The notes under the pieces were generated by a model. The model was not told the DNA's origin, made no database searches, and was given only the letters and a program-made list of their open reading frames with translations. Both the position numbers and the translations under genes were made by a program. From CAMCXT01 sp046302715 (GTDB lineage: Bacteria > Bacteroidota > Bacteroidia > M30B66), in contig JBKCHQ010000174.1 in the NCBI GenBank assembly GCA_046302715.1, positions 1 through 58,878 of the forward strand: a stretch of 58,878 nt of DNA. The letters run 5' to 3'. Positions 9,202 through 18,322 of the stretch are shown here, one piece after another (the first letter of the stretch is position 1; each line of letters begins with the position of its first letter).

Positions 9202-9579
9202 GTGAAAAATTGGGAGCTTCCCGGTTTGTTTGATTCGCCCGAACGCTTGAACACGGTATATTTTTGCGATAAAACACTTTACCGTGAATTAATTCTTCAA
9301 TTAAAAAAAGACCTACAAAGCTGTGGCATACCTTTAAAAATATTGTTGAGTCGCCACTATTCGTTTGATGAATTAGCCCTGCTTTTGCACGATTGCTTTA
9401 TGGAAATTGGTGCTACAGCCATGTTTAATCTGGTGTATCGGGTAGACATTTCAGAAACACAGTTGGCCAAGGGAATGAACAGCCCGGGAATTGACCCCAT
9501 GAAGGTGGCTGAAATGATTTTAAAGCGCGAGTTACAAAAGGTGGTGTTGCGAAAAATGTACGCGGGAGGCAATAAATAA
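9202..9579 (+). CDS. Small conserved hypothetical protein
   Basis: The product is 125 residues from a GTG at 9202. It is mostly helical, has no signal peptide or membrane segment, and so should be cytoplasmic. It reads as a folded soluble domain (FCDKTLYRELILQLKKDL, ISETQLAKGMNSPGIDP). I do not recognise the family. It follows the coiled-coil protein by 5 nt and its stop codon is 1 nt from the 3' end of the convergent dsbD gene. Compact coding character and a tight operon position argue that it is real. Confidence 0.7.
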   Translation: MKNWELPGLFDSPERLNTVYFCDKTLYRELILQLKKDLQSCGIPLKILLSRHYSFDELALLLHDCFMEIGATAMFNLVYRVDISETQLAKGMNSPGIDPMKVAEMILKRELQKVVLRKMYAGGNK

Positions 9580-9580
9580 A

Positions 9581-11605
9581 CTATTTGTTATTGAACGCCT
9601 CGAGACCAGCTTTGAGAAAGTTTAAATAATTCTCTTTGCTCGTATATCCTACGGGTTGAGCAAGTTGTTTGCCGTCTGCAGAAAGTAAAACATACTGCGG
9701 TTGGGAGTTGGTCTTAAAATTAACCACTTGCATGTTGCTCCATTTATTGCCCACCGTTTTAATATTCTTACCGGTAACACAGGAAACAAACTGCTCATCG
9801 TTGGGCAGTTCTTTCTTCTCATCTACATATAAAGACACCAATATGTATTTCTCGCTCATGAGTTTTTTAACCTCAAGGTCGGTCCATACGCCTTCTTCCA
9901 TGCGGCGGCAGTTTACACAGGCCCAACCCGTAAAGTCAATTAAAATGGGTTTGCCTTCTGCCTTAGCACGGGCACGGGCCACCTCAAAATCGTGTTCACA
10001 GTTAATTCCCTGCGGACAATGTCCAGCTCCAGCATCCTGGCTAGGTTTCTCAGCTGAATAACTATAAAACATAGGCGGCGGAAATCCTGAAATAAGCTCA
10101 AGCCCCGCCCCAAAAACACCAGTCGTAAAATAAATACCTGAAACTAAAAACAAGGCAGATAGGGTAAGACGGGGTACAGAAAATCGATTTTTAATTTTAC
10201 TGTCGTGCGGAAAGCGAATAAGTCCCATAAGATACGCCACTAAGGCAAGCGCCAAAACTGCCCAAATTATCAAAAACACCTCACGTTTCAAGAGCCCCCA
10301 TTGCTCCACCAAATCGGCATTTGATAAAAACTTTAGGGCCATACCCAGCTCTAAAAATCCGAGTACCACTTTCACCGAATTAAGCCAACCACCGGAACGA
10401 GGCAAGGTATTTAACCAAGCAGGAAAAGCGGCAAATAGAGCAAATGGTAAGCCCAAGGCCACACCAAAACCCAGCATAACAAAGATAATTTTGTTGGTAT
10501 GTGGTTTTGTGGCAAGAGTTCCCGCCAAAAACGACCCTAAAATAGGCCCCGTACAGCTAAACGATACCAAGGCAAGCGTAATGGCCATAAAGAAAACACC
10601 CAGAATTCCGCCAACACCCGATGCAGAATCGGCTTTATTGGCGAGAGAGCTCGGCAGAGAAATTTCATAGTAGCCAAAGAATGAAATGGCAAAGGCCACA
10701 AAAACGATAAAGAAAAAAATATTAAGCCACGCACTGGTAGCAATTTCATTGAGCGTGTCGGGGGGTATTTTGGCTACAATAAACGGCACGGCAATCAAGG
10801 TGTAAATAGCTGCAATTGAAACACCATAAAGAATGGCCAGCATCAACCCTTTGCGTTTGTTTTCGGCGCTTTTGGTAAAAAAACTTACTGTGAGGGGTAT
10901 CATCGGAAAAACACATGGTGTTAAAAGCGCCACCAATCCCCCTCCGAAACCGAGTAAAAAGATCCACCAATACGATTCGGTTTGAACGTTTTCTTTTGGA
11001 TTAATTTGACTTAGCCCCTCAATGACCAAATCGCGACACCCTTCTTTTTTAAGTTCAGGTTGAATAACGGCAGATGTGTCGGGCGCAACCGCTTTTTCGG
11101 TGGTGTCTGTTGGAGCTAATTGGCTGTTAGCTGTTTTCTTGCCATCTATTGTAAACTTAAAGGGTGTTGCATCCATAGGTATACAGCCCACTTCATCTTT
11201 GCAGGTCATCCCATTAATATCGCCCGTGATGTCGAGGGCCTTATCGGATTTATTGAGAACCCGTTGTGTGAAAACTACCTCATGCTGAGGAAATGAATAC
11301 ACATCCACCCCGAAAACACTCTCAAACTTCTTGTCGTATTTAGGTTCGGTAACTTTCCCTACACGTTCAATTCCTTTAGGTAATTTAAAATCAAATTCCG
11401 TAGGCATGGGACCGCCATCAGGGGTAAATTGTGAGTAAAGGTGCCAGCCGTTTTCTAAAAGCGCCTTAAATTTCAACTCGGTGATAGAGTCGTTGACCTG
11501 CTTCTGCGAAAAACTCCATTTTATAGGCGCTTGCATTTGCGCCTCGAGGAGTGCAGAAACGCCTACAACAAACAAGGCGACTAAAAATAAACGATACCAT
11601 TTCAT
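9581..11605 (-). CDS. dsbD: Thiol:disulfide interchange protein DsbD
   Basis: The product is 674 residues. A signal peptide (to LLEAQ) leads to a periplasmic N-terminal domain of about 170 residues that receives electrons, containing CKDEVGCIPMD. The central membrane domain (about 205-495) has eight or so helices and the two redox Cys in CVFPMIPLTVSFF and SFSCTGPILGS. The C-terminal thioredoxin-like domain has CVNC near residue 563 (GWACVNCRRMEEG). DsbD moves electrons from cytoplasmic thioredoxin to periplasmic proteins, for isomerases and cytochrome c maturation. All three Cys pairs needed for the relay appear to be present. It is the last gene of the minus run starting near 18.2 kb, 19 nt after the processing protease. 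Confidence 0.94.
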   Translation of the reverse strand: MKWYRLFLVALFVVGVSALLEAQMQAPIKWSFSQKQVNDSITELKFKALLENGWHLYSQFTPDGGPMPTEFDFKLPKGIERVGKVTEPKYDKKFESVFGVDVYSFPQHEVVFTQRVLNKSDKALDITGDINGMTCKDEVGCIPMDATPFKFTIDGKKTANSQLAPTDTTEKAVAPDTSAVIQPELKKEGCRDLVIEGLSQINPKENVQTESYWWIFLLGFGGGLVALLTPCVFPMIPLTVSFFTKSAENKRKGLMLAILYGVSIAAIYTLIAVPFIVAKIPPDTLNEIATSAWLNIFFFIVFVAFAISFFGYYEISLPSSLANKADSASGVGGILGVFFMAITLALVSFSCTGPILGSFLAGTLATKPHTNKIIFVMLGFGVALGLPFALFAAFPAWLNTLPRSGGWLNSVKVVLGFLELGMALKFLSNADLVEQWGLLKREVFLIIWAVLALALVAYLMGLIRFPHDSKIKNRFSVPRLTLSALFLVSGIYFTTGVFGAGLELISGFPPPMFYSYSAEKPSQDAGAGHCPQGINCEHDFEVARARAKAEGKPILIDFTGWACVNCRRMEEGVWTDLEVKKLMSEKYILVSLYVDEKKELPNDEQFVSCVTGKNIKTVGNKWSNMQVVNFKTNSQPQYVLLSADGKQLAQPVGYTSKENYLNFLKAGLEAFNNK

Positions 11606-11624
11606 AACACCATTTTTTAGTTAA

Positions 11625-13235
11625 TCAAGGGCTTTTACGGCCTGTGTTGAGCAATTGAAGCGCTTTTTGAACATTCTTATCTTTTGCGCACTGTACAGCA
11701 TAATATCCATCATTACCATACAATGCACGAGCGGTTAATGCTTTAAGCTGTTGTTCTAACAAAGCCGCAGAACGTTGCTGCTGAGCCTGATTATCGGCAA
11801 GCCCATTTGATCGGCAAAAAGTAAAAAATTCGGTTAACAAAGCAGAAGAGTTAAAATCTTTGGCAAAAGTAGCTGCATTAGGATATTGCCCTTTGAGTTG
11901 ACTTTTTAACTTCTCGGTTTTAGAAAATACAAAACGGTTAATAAGGCCTTCAGAAACCACTTTAGCTAGATAGGTCGAATAGCCCGTGGTATCGGAGTTA
12001 ACGATAAAATCGGGATTAACGCCGCCGCCGCCGTAAACTTTCCGCCCTTTAAGTGTACGATAGGCAACACTATCTTGTTTCGATTTGTTTTTCAATGAAT
12101 CGGCATTGCCCGACAGTCTGTCAGTAATTTCTTTATAGTATTCGTCGGTTCCATTGGTGTAAGGTCGCTGAATGCATCGGCCAGCCGGTGTGTAATATCG
12201 GGCAACGGTAAGCCGCATGGCCGAACCATCGCCAAATCTCACTTCTTCCTGAACCAATCCCTTTCCAAAAGAACGTTGCCCAACTACCCAACCACGGTCG
12301 TTATCTTGCACGGCACCCGATACAATTTCAGATGCAGAAGCAGAGCCTTCATCAATAAGTACAATCAAGCCTCCTTTTTCAAAAGCACCCTTGGTGGTGG
12401 CATTGTACTCCTCTTTTTTTCGAGCTTTGCCCTCGGTGTAAACAATTTTTCGTCCTTTAGGCAAAAACTCATCGCATAAATCTACCGCCGCATTTAAGTA
12501 TCCGCCTGGATTATCACGTAGATCGAGCACCAAATCTTTCATGCCCATGCCGTTAAGTTTATTAAAGGCCTTTAAATATTCATCGTAGGTGGTAGCTGCA
12601 AATCGTGAAATGCGAATATATCCTGTGGTTTTATCGAGCATCAGGGCGGCATCAACACTGTAAATAGGAATTTTATCGCGTGTTATGGTGTAGGGTATTA
12701 AGCTTGATCGACCAGGCCTTAGGATTTTAATTTTTACTTCGGTGTTACGTTTACCCCTCAGTTTTTTAATTACATCTTCATTACTGATGTGCACACCGGC
12801 CGCTTTTTTGCCTTCTATTTCTACTATACGGTCGCCACTTTGAATGCCAAGCGCTTCAGACGGTCCTCCACTTATTGCAGCAACCACAATAATGGTGTCG
12901 TTTTGAATATTAAACTCCACGCCAATTCCGTCGAAATTGCCTTCGAGTTGTTCTGAAACCTGCTGCAAATCACTGGCGGGAATGTACGACGAGTGAGGAT
13001 CGAGGCGACTCAAAAGAGCCGTAATGGCCTCGTCCTGAAATGTCTTTGGATTCAACGTGTCAACGTACTGCTCCATGATGTAACGCAATGCATCACTGAT
13101 TTTATCGTCACTATTTTCGCCCAAACCAGCCAATGATTGATTGCCCGATAAGCGATATCCCAAAACGATTCCGGCGGCAATTGAAGCGCCAATTAGTAAA
13201 GGAAATAGGAGAACTCTGAGCGGTTTGGGGTTCAT
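11625..13235 (-). CDS. C-terminal processing peptidase (S41 family, PDZ-containing)
   Basis: The product is 536 residues. An N-terminal membrane helix or signal anchor (VLLFPLLIGASIAAGIVLGY) is followed by a helical segment, a PDZ domain (about 90-170; FNIQNDTIIVVAAISGGPSEALGIQSG divided over two strands) and the S41 protease domain. Catalytic Ser lies in GSASASEIVSGA near residue 300 and Lys in RSFGKGLVQEE near 324. The family (CtpA/Prc) trims C-termini of exported proteins in the periplasm. The 20 nt between it and dsbD suggest co-transcription. A possible promoter box lies just upstream at 13245-13252. Confidence 0.93.
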   Translation of the reverse strand: MNPKPLRVLLFPLLIGASIAAGIVLGYRLSGNQSLAGLGENSDDKISDALRYIMEQYVDTLNPKTFQDEAITALLSRLDPHSSYIPASDLQQVSEQLEGNFDGIGVEFNIQNDTIIVVAAISGGPSEALGIQSGDRIVEIEGKKAAGVHISNEDVIKKLRGKRNTEVKIKILRPGRSSLIPYTITRDKIPIYSVDAALMLDKTTGYIRISRFAATTYDEYLKAFNKLNGMGMKDLVLDLRDNPGGYLNAAVDLCDEFLPKGRKIVYTEGKARKKEEYNATTKGAFEKGGLIVLIDEGSASASEIVSGAVQDNDRGWVVGQRSFGKGLVQEEVRFGDGSAMRLTVARYYTPAGRCIQRPYTNGTDEYYKEITDRLSGNADSLKNKSKQDSVAYRTLKGRKVYGGGGVNPDFIVNSDTTGYSTYLAKVVSEGLINRFVFSKTEKLKSQLKGQYPNAATFAKDFNSSALLTEFFTFCRSNGLADNQAQQQRSAALLEQQLKALTARALYGNDGYYAVQCAKDKNVQKALQLLNTGRKSP

Positions 13236-13244
13236 AAATTAATT

Positions 13245-13252
13245 CAAAAGTA
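13245..13252 (-). promoter_or_regulatory. Possible -7 promoter box for the S41 peptidase gene
   Basis: On the minus strand TACTTTTG matches TAnnTTTG and ends 9 nt before the ATG at 13235, which would leave a leader of only about 5 nt. No clear TTTG is seen 18 nt upstream; that region lies in the dCMP deaminase gene. Confidence 0.33.
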
Positions 13253-13263
13253 TCCTTAACGCA

Positions 13264-13749
13264 CTAAGTAGATGCTTTGGTATAACTATCCATAGAAAAA
13301 TGTTGCACCTCAACTCCAAACTTACGCAAAAACTCCACTCCTTCATCAACAGGAATACCTTTGTAAGCGGCGTATGAATTCAGATAATACACCTGCCTGA
13401 TGCCTACCGACAGGATAATTCGGGCACACGCAAGGCAAGGCGAAAGCGTAACGTAGAGTGTTGATCCTTCTAAGTCTACCTTGTTTTTGGCGGCATATAA
13501 GATGGCATTAGCTTCGGCATGTAGGGCCAGGTAACAACTTCCTTTACGGTCGCGGGCGCAACCTGTTTCGGGCCATTCTTCATCGCAATTGTGAGTACCT
13601 GCAGGCGGCCCGTTGTAACCCAGCGAAACAATTCGGGTGTCTTTTGCCAGAACAGCTCCTACCTGTTGTTTCACGCAATGCGAACGCAAGGCTAGGTTAG
13701 CAGCGAGATTCATGTAAATATGATTGAAGGAGGGAGCGTTTTTACTCAT
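13264..13749 (-). CDS. dCMP deaminase (ComEB-like cytidine/deoxycytidylate deaminase)
   Basis: The product is 161 residues from the ATG at 13749 (MSKNAPSF). A TTG four codons upstream (13761) lies inside a promoter -7 box and is therefore unlikely. The zinc and proton-shuttle motif HAEANAI (near residue 91) and the Cys pair in SPCLACAR (near 117) are intact. The enzyme turns dCMP into dUMP, feeding thymidylate synthesis; thymidine kinase elsewhere in the window is a salvage route to the same pool. The sequence VGAVLAKDTRIVSLGYNG is typical of the family. Located 28 nt upstream of the S41 peptidase gene on the same strand. Confidence 0.93.
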   Translation of the reverse strand: MSKNAPSFNHIYMNLAANLALRSHCVKQQVGAVLAKDTRIVSLGYNGPPAGTHNCDEEWPETGCARDRKGSCYLALHAEANAILYAAKNKVDLEGSTLYVTLSPCLACARIILSVGIRQVYYLNSYAAYKGIPVDEGVEFLRKFGVEVQHFSMDSYTKAST

Positions 13750-13758
13750 GCCGAAAGG

Positions 13759-13788
13759 CAAATTTACGCATTTTGGCCGTCGAACGAA
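13759..13788 (-). promoter_or_regulatory. Promoter for dCMP deaminase gene
   Basis: Minus strand: TTCG (13785-13788, one mismatch to TTTG), an 18-nt spacer, then TAAATTTG (13759-13766), a full match to TAnnTTTG. The predicted start site near 13754 leaves only about 5 nt before the ATG at 13749 and falls downstream of the alternative TTG start. Confidence 0.5.
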
Positions 13789-13871
13789 ATGTGGGCATTA
13801 TATATTGAACGCTCGCAATGATCTTTTTGATTGAAACTAGAATTTTACGCGTCTCTACCCCAGAGCTTCTC

Positions 13872-14657
13872 TTAAAGATCGGCAGCCTGAGCAATCATTT
13901 CAGCAATATCGAGCACTTTAACTTCATCTTCTTTCTCGGCATGCTTTACGCCGTCGGTCATCATCGTATTGCAGAATGGACAGCCTACTGCGATAAAATC
14001 GGGTTTTAATTCCAAGGCCTCCTCTGAACGCTCTGTATTCACTTCTTTGTTGCCCGGTTCGGCTTCTTTAAACATTTGCGCACCTCCGGCTCCACAACAA
14101 AGCCCTTTGGCTTTGCAACGCTTCATCTCCACCAACTCGGCATCGAGCTTTGAGAGTACCTCGCGCGGTGCTTCATACACCCCATTTGATCTTCCCAGAT
14201 AACACGGATCGTGGAACGTTATTTTTCGTCCTTTGAATTGCCCGCCCTCTACCTGCAACCTTCCTTCCTTCAACAACTGCTCAATGAGTTGCGAATGATG
14301 AACAACCTCGTAATTACCACCCAAAGCAGGATATTCGTTTTTAAGTGTGTTAAAGCAGTGTGGGCATGCAGTAACTATTTTTTTTATTTCGTATCCGTTT
14401 AAAACCGCGATATTTTGCATGGCCTGCATTTGAAATAAAAATTCGTTTCCGGCCCGTTTGGCAGGATCGCCAGTGCAGGATTCTTCCTGACCGAGAATAG
14501 CAAATTTCACCTCTGCAGCCTGTAAAATCTTAGCAACGGCCTTGGTTACCTTCTTAGCACGATCGTCGAAACTGCCGGCGCAGCCCACCCAAAAAAGTAC
14601 TTCGGGAGCTTCGCCTGCGGCGGCATAATCAGCAACTGTTTTAACGTGTAGTTCCAT
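13872..14657 (-). CDS. CCG-domain Fe-S protein (HdrB/DsrK C-terminal-like)
   Basis: The product is 261 residues with two cysteine-rich CCG-type repeats: the first has WVGCAGSFDDRA and later TACPHCFNTLKNEYP, the second has DPCYLGRSNG, CKAKGLCCGAGGAQMF (near residue 187) and CPFCNTMM. This arrangement binds a noncubane 4Fe-4S cluster in heterodisulfide-reductase relatives. No membrane segment is visible, so it is a soluble subunit. It sits 24 nt downstream of the membrane Fe-S protein gene, and together they make a complete HdrDE/DsrMK/FadF-like module split in two. The likely role is electron transfer between a soluble donor and the quinone pool; the donor cannot be told from sequence. Confidence 0.87.
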   Translation of the reverse strand: MELHVKTVADYAAAGEAPEVLFWVGCAGSFDDRAKKVTKAVAKILQAAEVKFAILGQEESCTGDPAKRAGNEFLFQMQAMQNIAVLNGYEIKKIVTACPHCFNTLKNEYPALGGNYEVVHHSQLIEQLLKEGRLQVEGGQFKGRKITFHDPCYLGRSNGVYEAPREVLSKLDAELVEMKRCKAKGLCCGAGGAQMFKEAEPGNKEVNTERSEEALELKPDFIAVGCPFCNTMMTDGVKHAEKEDEVKVLDIAEMIAQAADL

Positions 14658-14681
14658 GTTTCGATTAAAATTACACCTGGG

Positions 14682-15986
14682 TTATTCGTCTTTCCAATTG
14701 GCACGGTCTAAAGGTGAAAACTGCCAGGGGGCCCCATTATTTTCCATATTGCTGAACATCGTGCCCAGCGATGCGGGCGGTGCACTTTCTTCCATAACCA
14801 GCTGTTGGCGTAATTGCATGATGATGTTTACGGGATCAATATTTACAGGACAAGCCTCGGCACAAGCATTACATGTAGTGCAAGCCCACAGCTCTTCGGG
14901 GGTGATATATGAATGCAAGAGTGATTTGCCGTCATCAGCGAAGCTGCCTTTATTGGTATCTATATTCCGCCCAACCTCTTCGGCACGATCGCGTGTCTTC
15001 ATCATAATGGCACGAGGGCTCAGCAATTTTCCGGTCATGTTTGCCGGACATTCCGAAGTACAACGGCCACATTCGGTGCAGGAATAGGCATCAAGCAAGT
15101 TCTTCCAGCTAAGGTCCTGTACATCGCGCGCACCAAATTTAACCGGTCCTTGATCGGGCTCAACCGCTGCAGAAGGATCCATCATTAATTTCACCTCTCG
15201 GGTTACCGATTCCATATTTTCGAGCTGCCCCTTGGGTTCTAATTTAGAATACCACACATTGGGGAACGCCAATATAATATGCATGTGTTTGGAATAGGGC
15301 AGATAATTTAAAAAGGCTAAAATGCCTAAAATATGAAACCACCACATCGAACGCTCTAAAAGCACTAAGGAATCTGTTGATAGTTCCGAAAATAAAGGAA
15401 CCAGCCATGATGAAATAGGGAATGATCCATAATGTGGATAATGCTCAGCACCCCGATGTTGCAGAATACTGTCGGATGCATTCATTATTAAGAATGCCGA
15501 CATTAATAGCACCTCAGTGATTAAGATAAGATTGGCATCTGACCTTGGAAAACCTTTGAGTTCGGGTTGGTTAAATCGTTTTAATGAAATTACATTCCTC
15601 CGTATATAAAATACAATTACCCCTAGTAATACAAGGAAAGCAAGCACTTCAAAGGAACCTATCAAGAAATCATATAAACTCCCTAAAAATGGAGCAAAAA
15701 CACGATGCGTACCCATGAGTCCGTCAACAACAATCTCAAGAACCTCAATATTAATGATAACAAAACCGACATACACAAAAAGATGCATAATACCGGCAAC
15801 AGGGCGCACCATCATTTTACTTTGCCCCATAGCCACACGCAACATTAGTTTCCAGCGTTCTTCTTTGCGATCACTACGTTCTAAAGGTCGTCCCAACCTA
15901 ATATTACGTATTAATTTCCTGATGTTGAGGGTGAACAGCACTACACCGACCGCAAAAAACAGGAAGAAAAGCAACTGTGCAAGCAT
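14682..15986 (-). CDS. Membrane-bound Fe-S oxidoreductase subunit with two 4Fe-4S clusters
   Basis: The product is 434 residues. The N-terminal half has about five membrane helices, with His residues placed as heme ligands might be (GIMHLFVYVGF near residue 65, WWFHILGILAFLNYLPYSKH near 220), as in NarI/HdrE-type b-cytochromes. The C-terminal half carries two ferredoxin motifs: CTECGRCTSECP near 300 and CTTCNACAEACP near 367. The next gene encodes the CCG subunit. Together they look like a quinone-linked electron-transfer complex such as FadF or DsrMK, here split between membrane-plus-ferredoxin and CCG parts. Heme binding is inferred. Confidence 0.87.
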   Translation of the reverse strand: MLAQLLFFLFFAVGVVLFTLNIRKLIRNIRLGRPLERSDRKEERWKLMLRVAMGQSKMMVRPVAGIMHLFVYVGFVIINIEVLEIVVDGLMGTHRVFAPFLGSLYDFLIGSFEVLAFLVLLGVIVFYIRRNVISLKRFNQPELKGFPRSDANLILITEVLLMSAFLIMNASDSILQHRGAEHYPHYGSFPISSWLVPLFSELSTDSLVLLERSMWWFHILGILAFLNYLPYSKHMHIILAFPNVWYSKLEPKGQLENMESVTREVKLMMDPSAAVEPDQGPVKFGARDVQDLSWKNLLDAYSCTECGRCTSECPANMTGKLLSPRAIMMKTRDRAEEVGRNIDTNKGSFADDGKSLLHSYITPEELWACTTCNACAEACPVNIDPVNIIMQLRQQLVMEESAPPASLGTMFSNMENNGAPWQFSPLDRANWKDE

Positions 15987-16053
15987 ATTTGGGGAATTAC
16001 CTTAAAAGATATGTATCAAACAATGGATGTGGATATTGGTTGGACACAGCAGA

Positions 16054-17040
16054 TTATTTTTTCTTGGATTTGTCCTTTTTGCCAAACACGGAAACCTGCA
16101 CATAACGCTGCGGATTTTCTTTTAAATCTTGCAGTAGGAGTGACAAATTCTTGGTACTGGCTTCTAAATTCACATAAAGTGAGTCGTTTTTAGCAAGCTG
16201 GCCAAGCGATCCTTCGCCTCGCTCGATTCCTCCTAAAACAGCATTTAGTTGTGAGATGCTTTGCTGCAACTGCTGCATAGTTTCTTTAACATTGCTTTTG
16301 GCCACATCATCGGTTATTCGGTCGAGGTTACTGAAAATATCGTTGAGCTTCGAATTGTTTTTACGCAGGTTTTCAGTGATGGACTTAACATTTTCGAAAA
16401 TATCGCCTAGACGGGTGCGCTCTGTGGAAATTAGTAAATCGGTTTGTTCGATGGCATGTTCCAGTTTACGCATAGAACTGTTCATACTTTCGAACGTGCT
16501 CATAAGACCCGTTTGAGTTTTACGATTGAAAACGTTATTAAAACCATGTAAAACGGTATCAATAGACCCTGCCAGATTTTCGACTTGTTTCTTTAATGGA
16601 GTTAAGGCATTTTTAATTTCATCGGTTATGCCCGCCTCTCTAACGGCAATTAGGGTATCGCCCGACTCGGCAAATTTCTTTTCGTTACCTAACTGCAGAC
16701 TTAGGGTGCGCACCCCCAGAAGGTCGCTGCTAATATGGGCCTCACTGTTTTTAGGTATCTGGATGTTATTTTCTGTTATCAGGAATTTAACAACAATGTT
16801 GTACGAATTGGGCGCAAAATAAATTTGATCTACAATCCCTATTTTATATCCATTAAGCTGCACCGTGGCAGAAGGCAGTAATTGATCCACGTTATCAAAC
16901 ACCGCATAATAAGTTCGAGCACGGGAAAACAAATTTTTTCCTTTTAGATAATTAAAACCAAAATAAAAAACCACCAGGCACAGGGTTACCATAATCCCGA
17001 CTTTCGCTTCACGTGATATTTTTATTGAGGATGCTTCCAC
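16054..17040 (-). CDS. MlaD/MCE-family lipid-transfer protein
   Basis: The product is 328 residues. One N-terminal membrane helix (about 13-31, VGIMVTLCLVVFYFGFNYL) is followed by an MCE domain (about 35-120; ARTYYAVFDNVDQLLPSA, VQLNGYKIGIVDQIYF, LLGVRTLSLQLG), then a long helical tail (about 130-310). MCE proteins form rings in the periplasm that carry phospholipids between membranes. The C-terminus is Lys-rich (KKDKSKKK). It lies 8 nt after the amidase gene and 67 nt before the Fe-S pair. No ABC permease or ATPase is seen beside it in this window, so partner genes must be elsewhere. Confidence 0.9.
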   Translation of the reverse strand: MEASSIKISREAKVGIMVTLCLVVFYFGFNYLKGKNLFSRARTYYAVFDNVDQLLPSATVQLNGYKIGIVDQIYFAPNSYNIVVKFLITENNIQIPKNSEAHISSDLLGVRTLSLQLGNEKKFAESGDTLIAVREAGITDEIKNALTPLKKQVENLAGSIDTVLHGFNNVFNRKTQTGLMSTFESMNSSMRKLEHAIEQTDLLISTERTRLGDIFENVKSITENLRKNNSKLNDIFSNLDRITDDVAKSNVKETMQQLQQSISQLNAVLGGIERGEGSLGQLAKNDSLYVNLEASTKNLSLLLQDLKENPQRYVQVSVFGKKDKSKKK

Positions 17041-17048
17041 CTTTTAAT

Positions 17049-18239
17049 TTATTTGTTTTCAGTAATCTCAGACATCGGAATACGTTTATTATTGCGGAAA
17101 GCCACAACAAACGCATCCTTAAAACCTAAGGTCTTCATTTCAGCCTGCAATTTAATCGCATCCTCGACTTTATCCAACTTACCCACCGTATATTTAAACA
17201 ACTTATCTTGTTCATACGACCATATTTCTTTAACTCCCTTAAAAACAGGGTCATTAATATTGAGTTCGGCGGGCGAACTGTGAATTTGTACCCGAAAAAC
17301 CGTAGCTCCCGAATTTTCGTTTTTTTCGTTGCGGTGTTCTGTGTTAGTTTTTTCCGCTTTTGGAGCTTCTTCTTGTTTTTCGGTTTCTGCGGGAGGAGCC
17401 AGATTCCGTTTATCGGAAGTGCCTTCAACCCATGCTTTATATTGCTGAAAAGCATTTAAAATAGAGTGGGCCATTTGGTTCTGGCCTTCAGCAGATTTTA
17501 AATAGTGTTCCTCGTCGTTATTGGTTAAAAATCCGGTTTCAATAAGTACTGCAGGCATGGTGGTGCGATAAAGCACCAGAAATCCTGCTTGTTTTACCCC
17601 GCGATCGTGGCGCTTTGCATTCTGTTTAAATTGCTGCTGAAGCTTCTCGGCAAAAAATAAACTCTGAAAGAGATAGGCATTTTGATACAAAGAAAAGATA
17701 ATGTGGGCTTCTGGCGAGTTGGGGTCAAACCCGTCGTACTTCTTCTCGTAATTATCCTCTTGCAGAATTACCGCATTTTCTCTTCGGGCTACATTGAGGT
17801 TATCATCTGTTTTGTGCAAACCCATCACAAACGTTTCGGCCCCATAGGCGGTTTTGGGACCGCTATTGCAGTGAATACAAATAAATAAGTCGGCCTGATT
17901 TTCGTTCGCAATTTGAGCGCGACGGTGCAGCTCTACAAAAACATCTGTTTTTCGCGTGTACACCACCTCAACATCAGGGAAATATTGCTCAATTAGTTTT
18001 CCAAGTTTGAGCGAAACGGCAAGGGCAACATGTTTTTCGTAGGCTGATGAACCGTGGCATCCGCTATCGTGTCCACCATGTCCGGCATCAATAACTACCT
18101 TTTTTAGTTTTTTATCGCGCGGAAGCACTTGATCATGTAAGGCCTTTTGATTATTCTTAAATGCCCAGAGAAACACCGAAGATCCGAGCAAAAGCAGCAC
18201 GAATAATCCAATATTAATAGCTTTGTTATTTGTGTGCAT
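17049..18239 (-). CDS. N-acetylmuramoyl-L-alanine amidase (Amidase_3) with C-terminal SPOR-like domain
   Basis: The product is 396 residues from the ATG at 18239; an upstream TTG at 18254 is possible but has no support. An N-terminal membrane helix (AINIGLFVLLLLGSSVFLWAF) anchors it. The amidase domain (about 40-260) has the zinc motif VVIDAGHGGHDSG, a second ligand region in VFVELHRRAQIAN, FICIHCNSG, and the late Glu in AVLIETGFLTNNDEE. Residues about 300-390 look like a SPOR fold (VFRVQIHSSPAE, LDKVEDAIKLQAEMK) that would bind denuded glycan strands. It cuts the bond between muramic acid and the stem peptide during cell division. Divergent from lptD. Confidence 0.92.
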   Translation of the reverse strand: MHTNNKAINIGLFVLLLLGSSVFLWAFKNNQKALHDQVLPRDKKLKKVVIDAGHGGHDSGCHGSSAYEKHVALAVSLKLGKLIEQYFPDVEVVYTRKTDVFVELHRRAQIANENQADLFICIHCNSGPKTAYGAETFVMGLHKTDDNLNVARRENAVILQEDNYEKKYDGFDPNSPEAHIIFSLYQNAYLFQSLFFAEKLQQQFKQNAKRHDRGVKQAGFLVLYRTTMPAVLIETGFLTNNDEEHYLKSAEGQNQMAHSILNAFQQYKAWVEGTSDKRNLAPPAETEKQEEAPKAEKTNTEHRNEKNENSGATVFRVQIHSSPAELNINDPVFKGVKEIWSYEQDKLFKYTVGKLDKVEDAIKLQAEMKTLGFKDAFVVAFRNNKRIPMSEITENK

Positions 18240-18269
18240 CTGGTCTGCTATCAAAACGAGGTAATACTG

Positions 18270-18277
18270 TACATTTG
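18270..18277 (+). promoter_or_regulatory. Possible -7 promoter box for lptD
   Basis: TACATTTG matches TAnnTTTG in the divergent region between the amidase gene and lptD, giving a leader of about 40 nt to the TTG at 18323. No TTTG is found at the -33 spacing. Confidence 0.38.
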
Positions 18278-18322
18278 TGCAGTAAATTTCATATACAAAA
18301 CTAAAGCCGCATTGCTACTATT

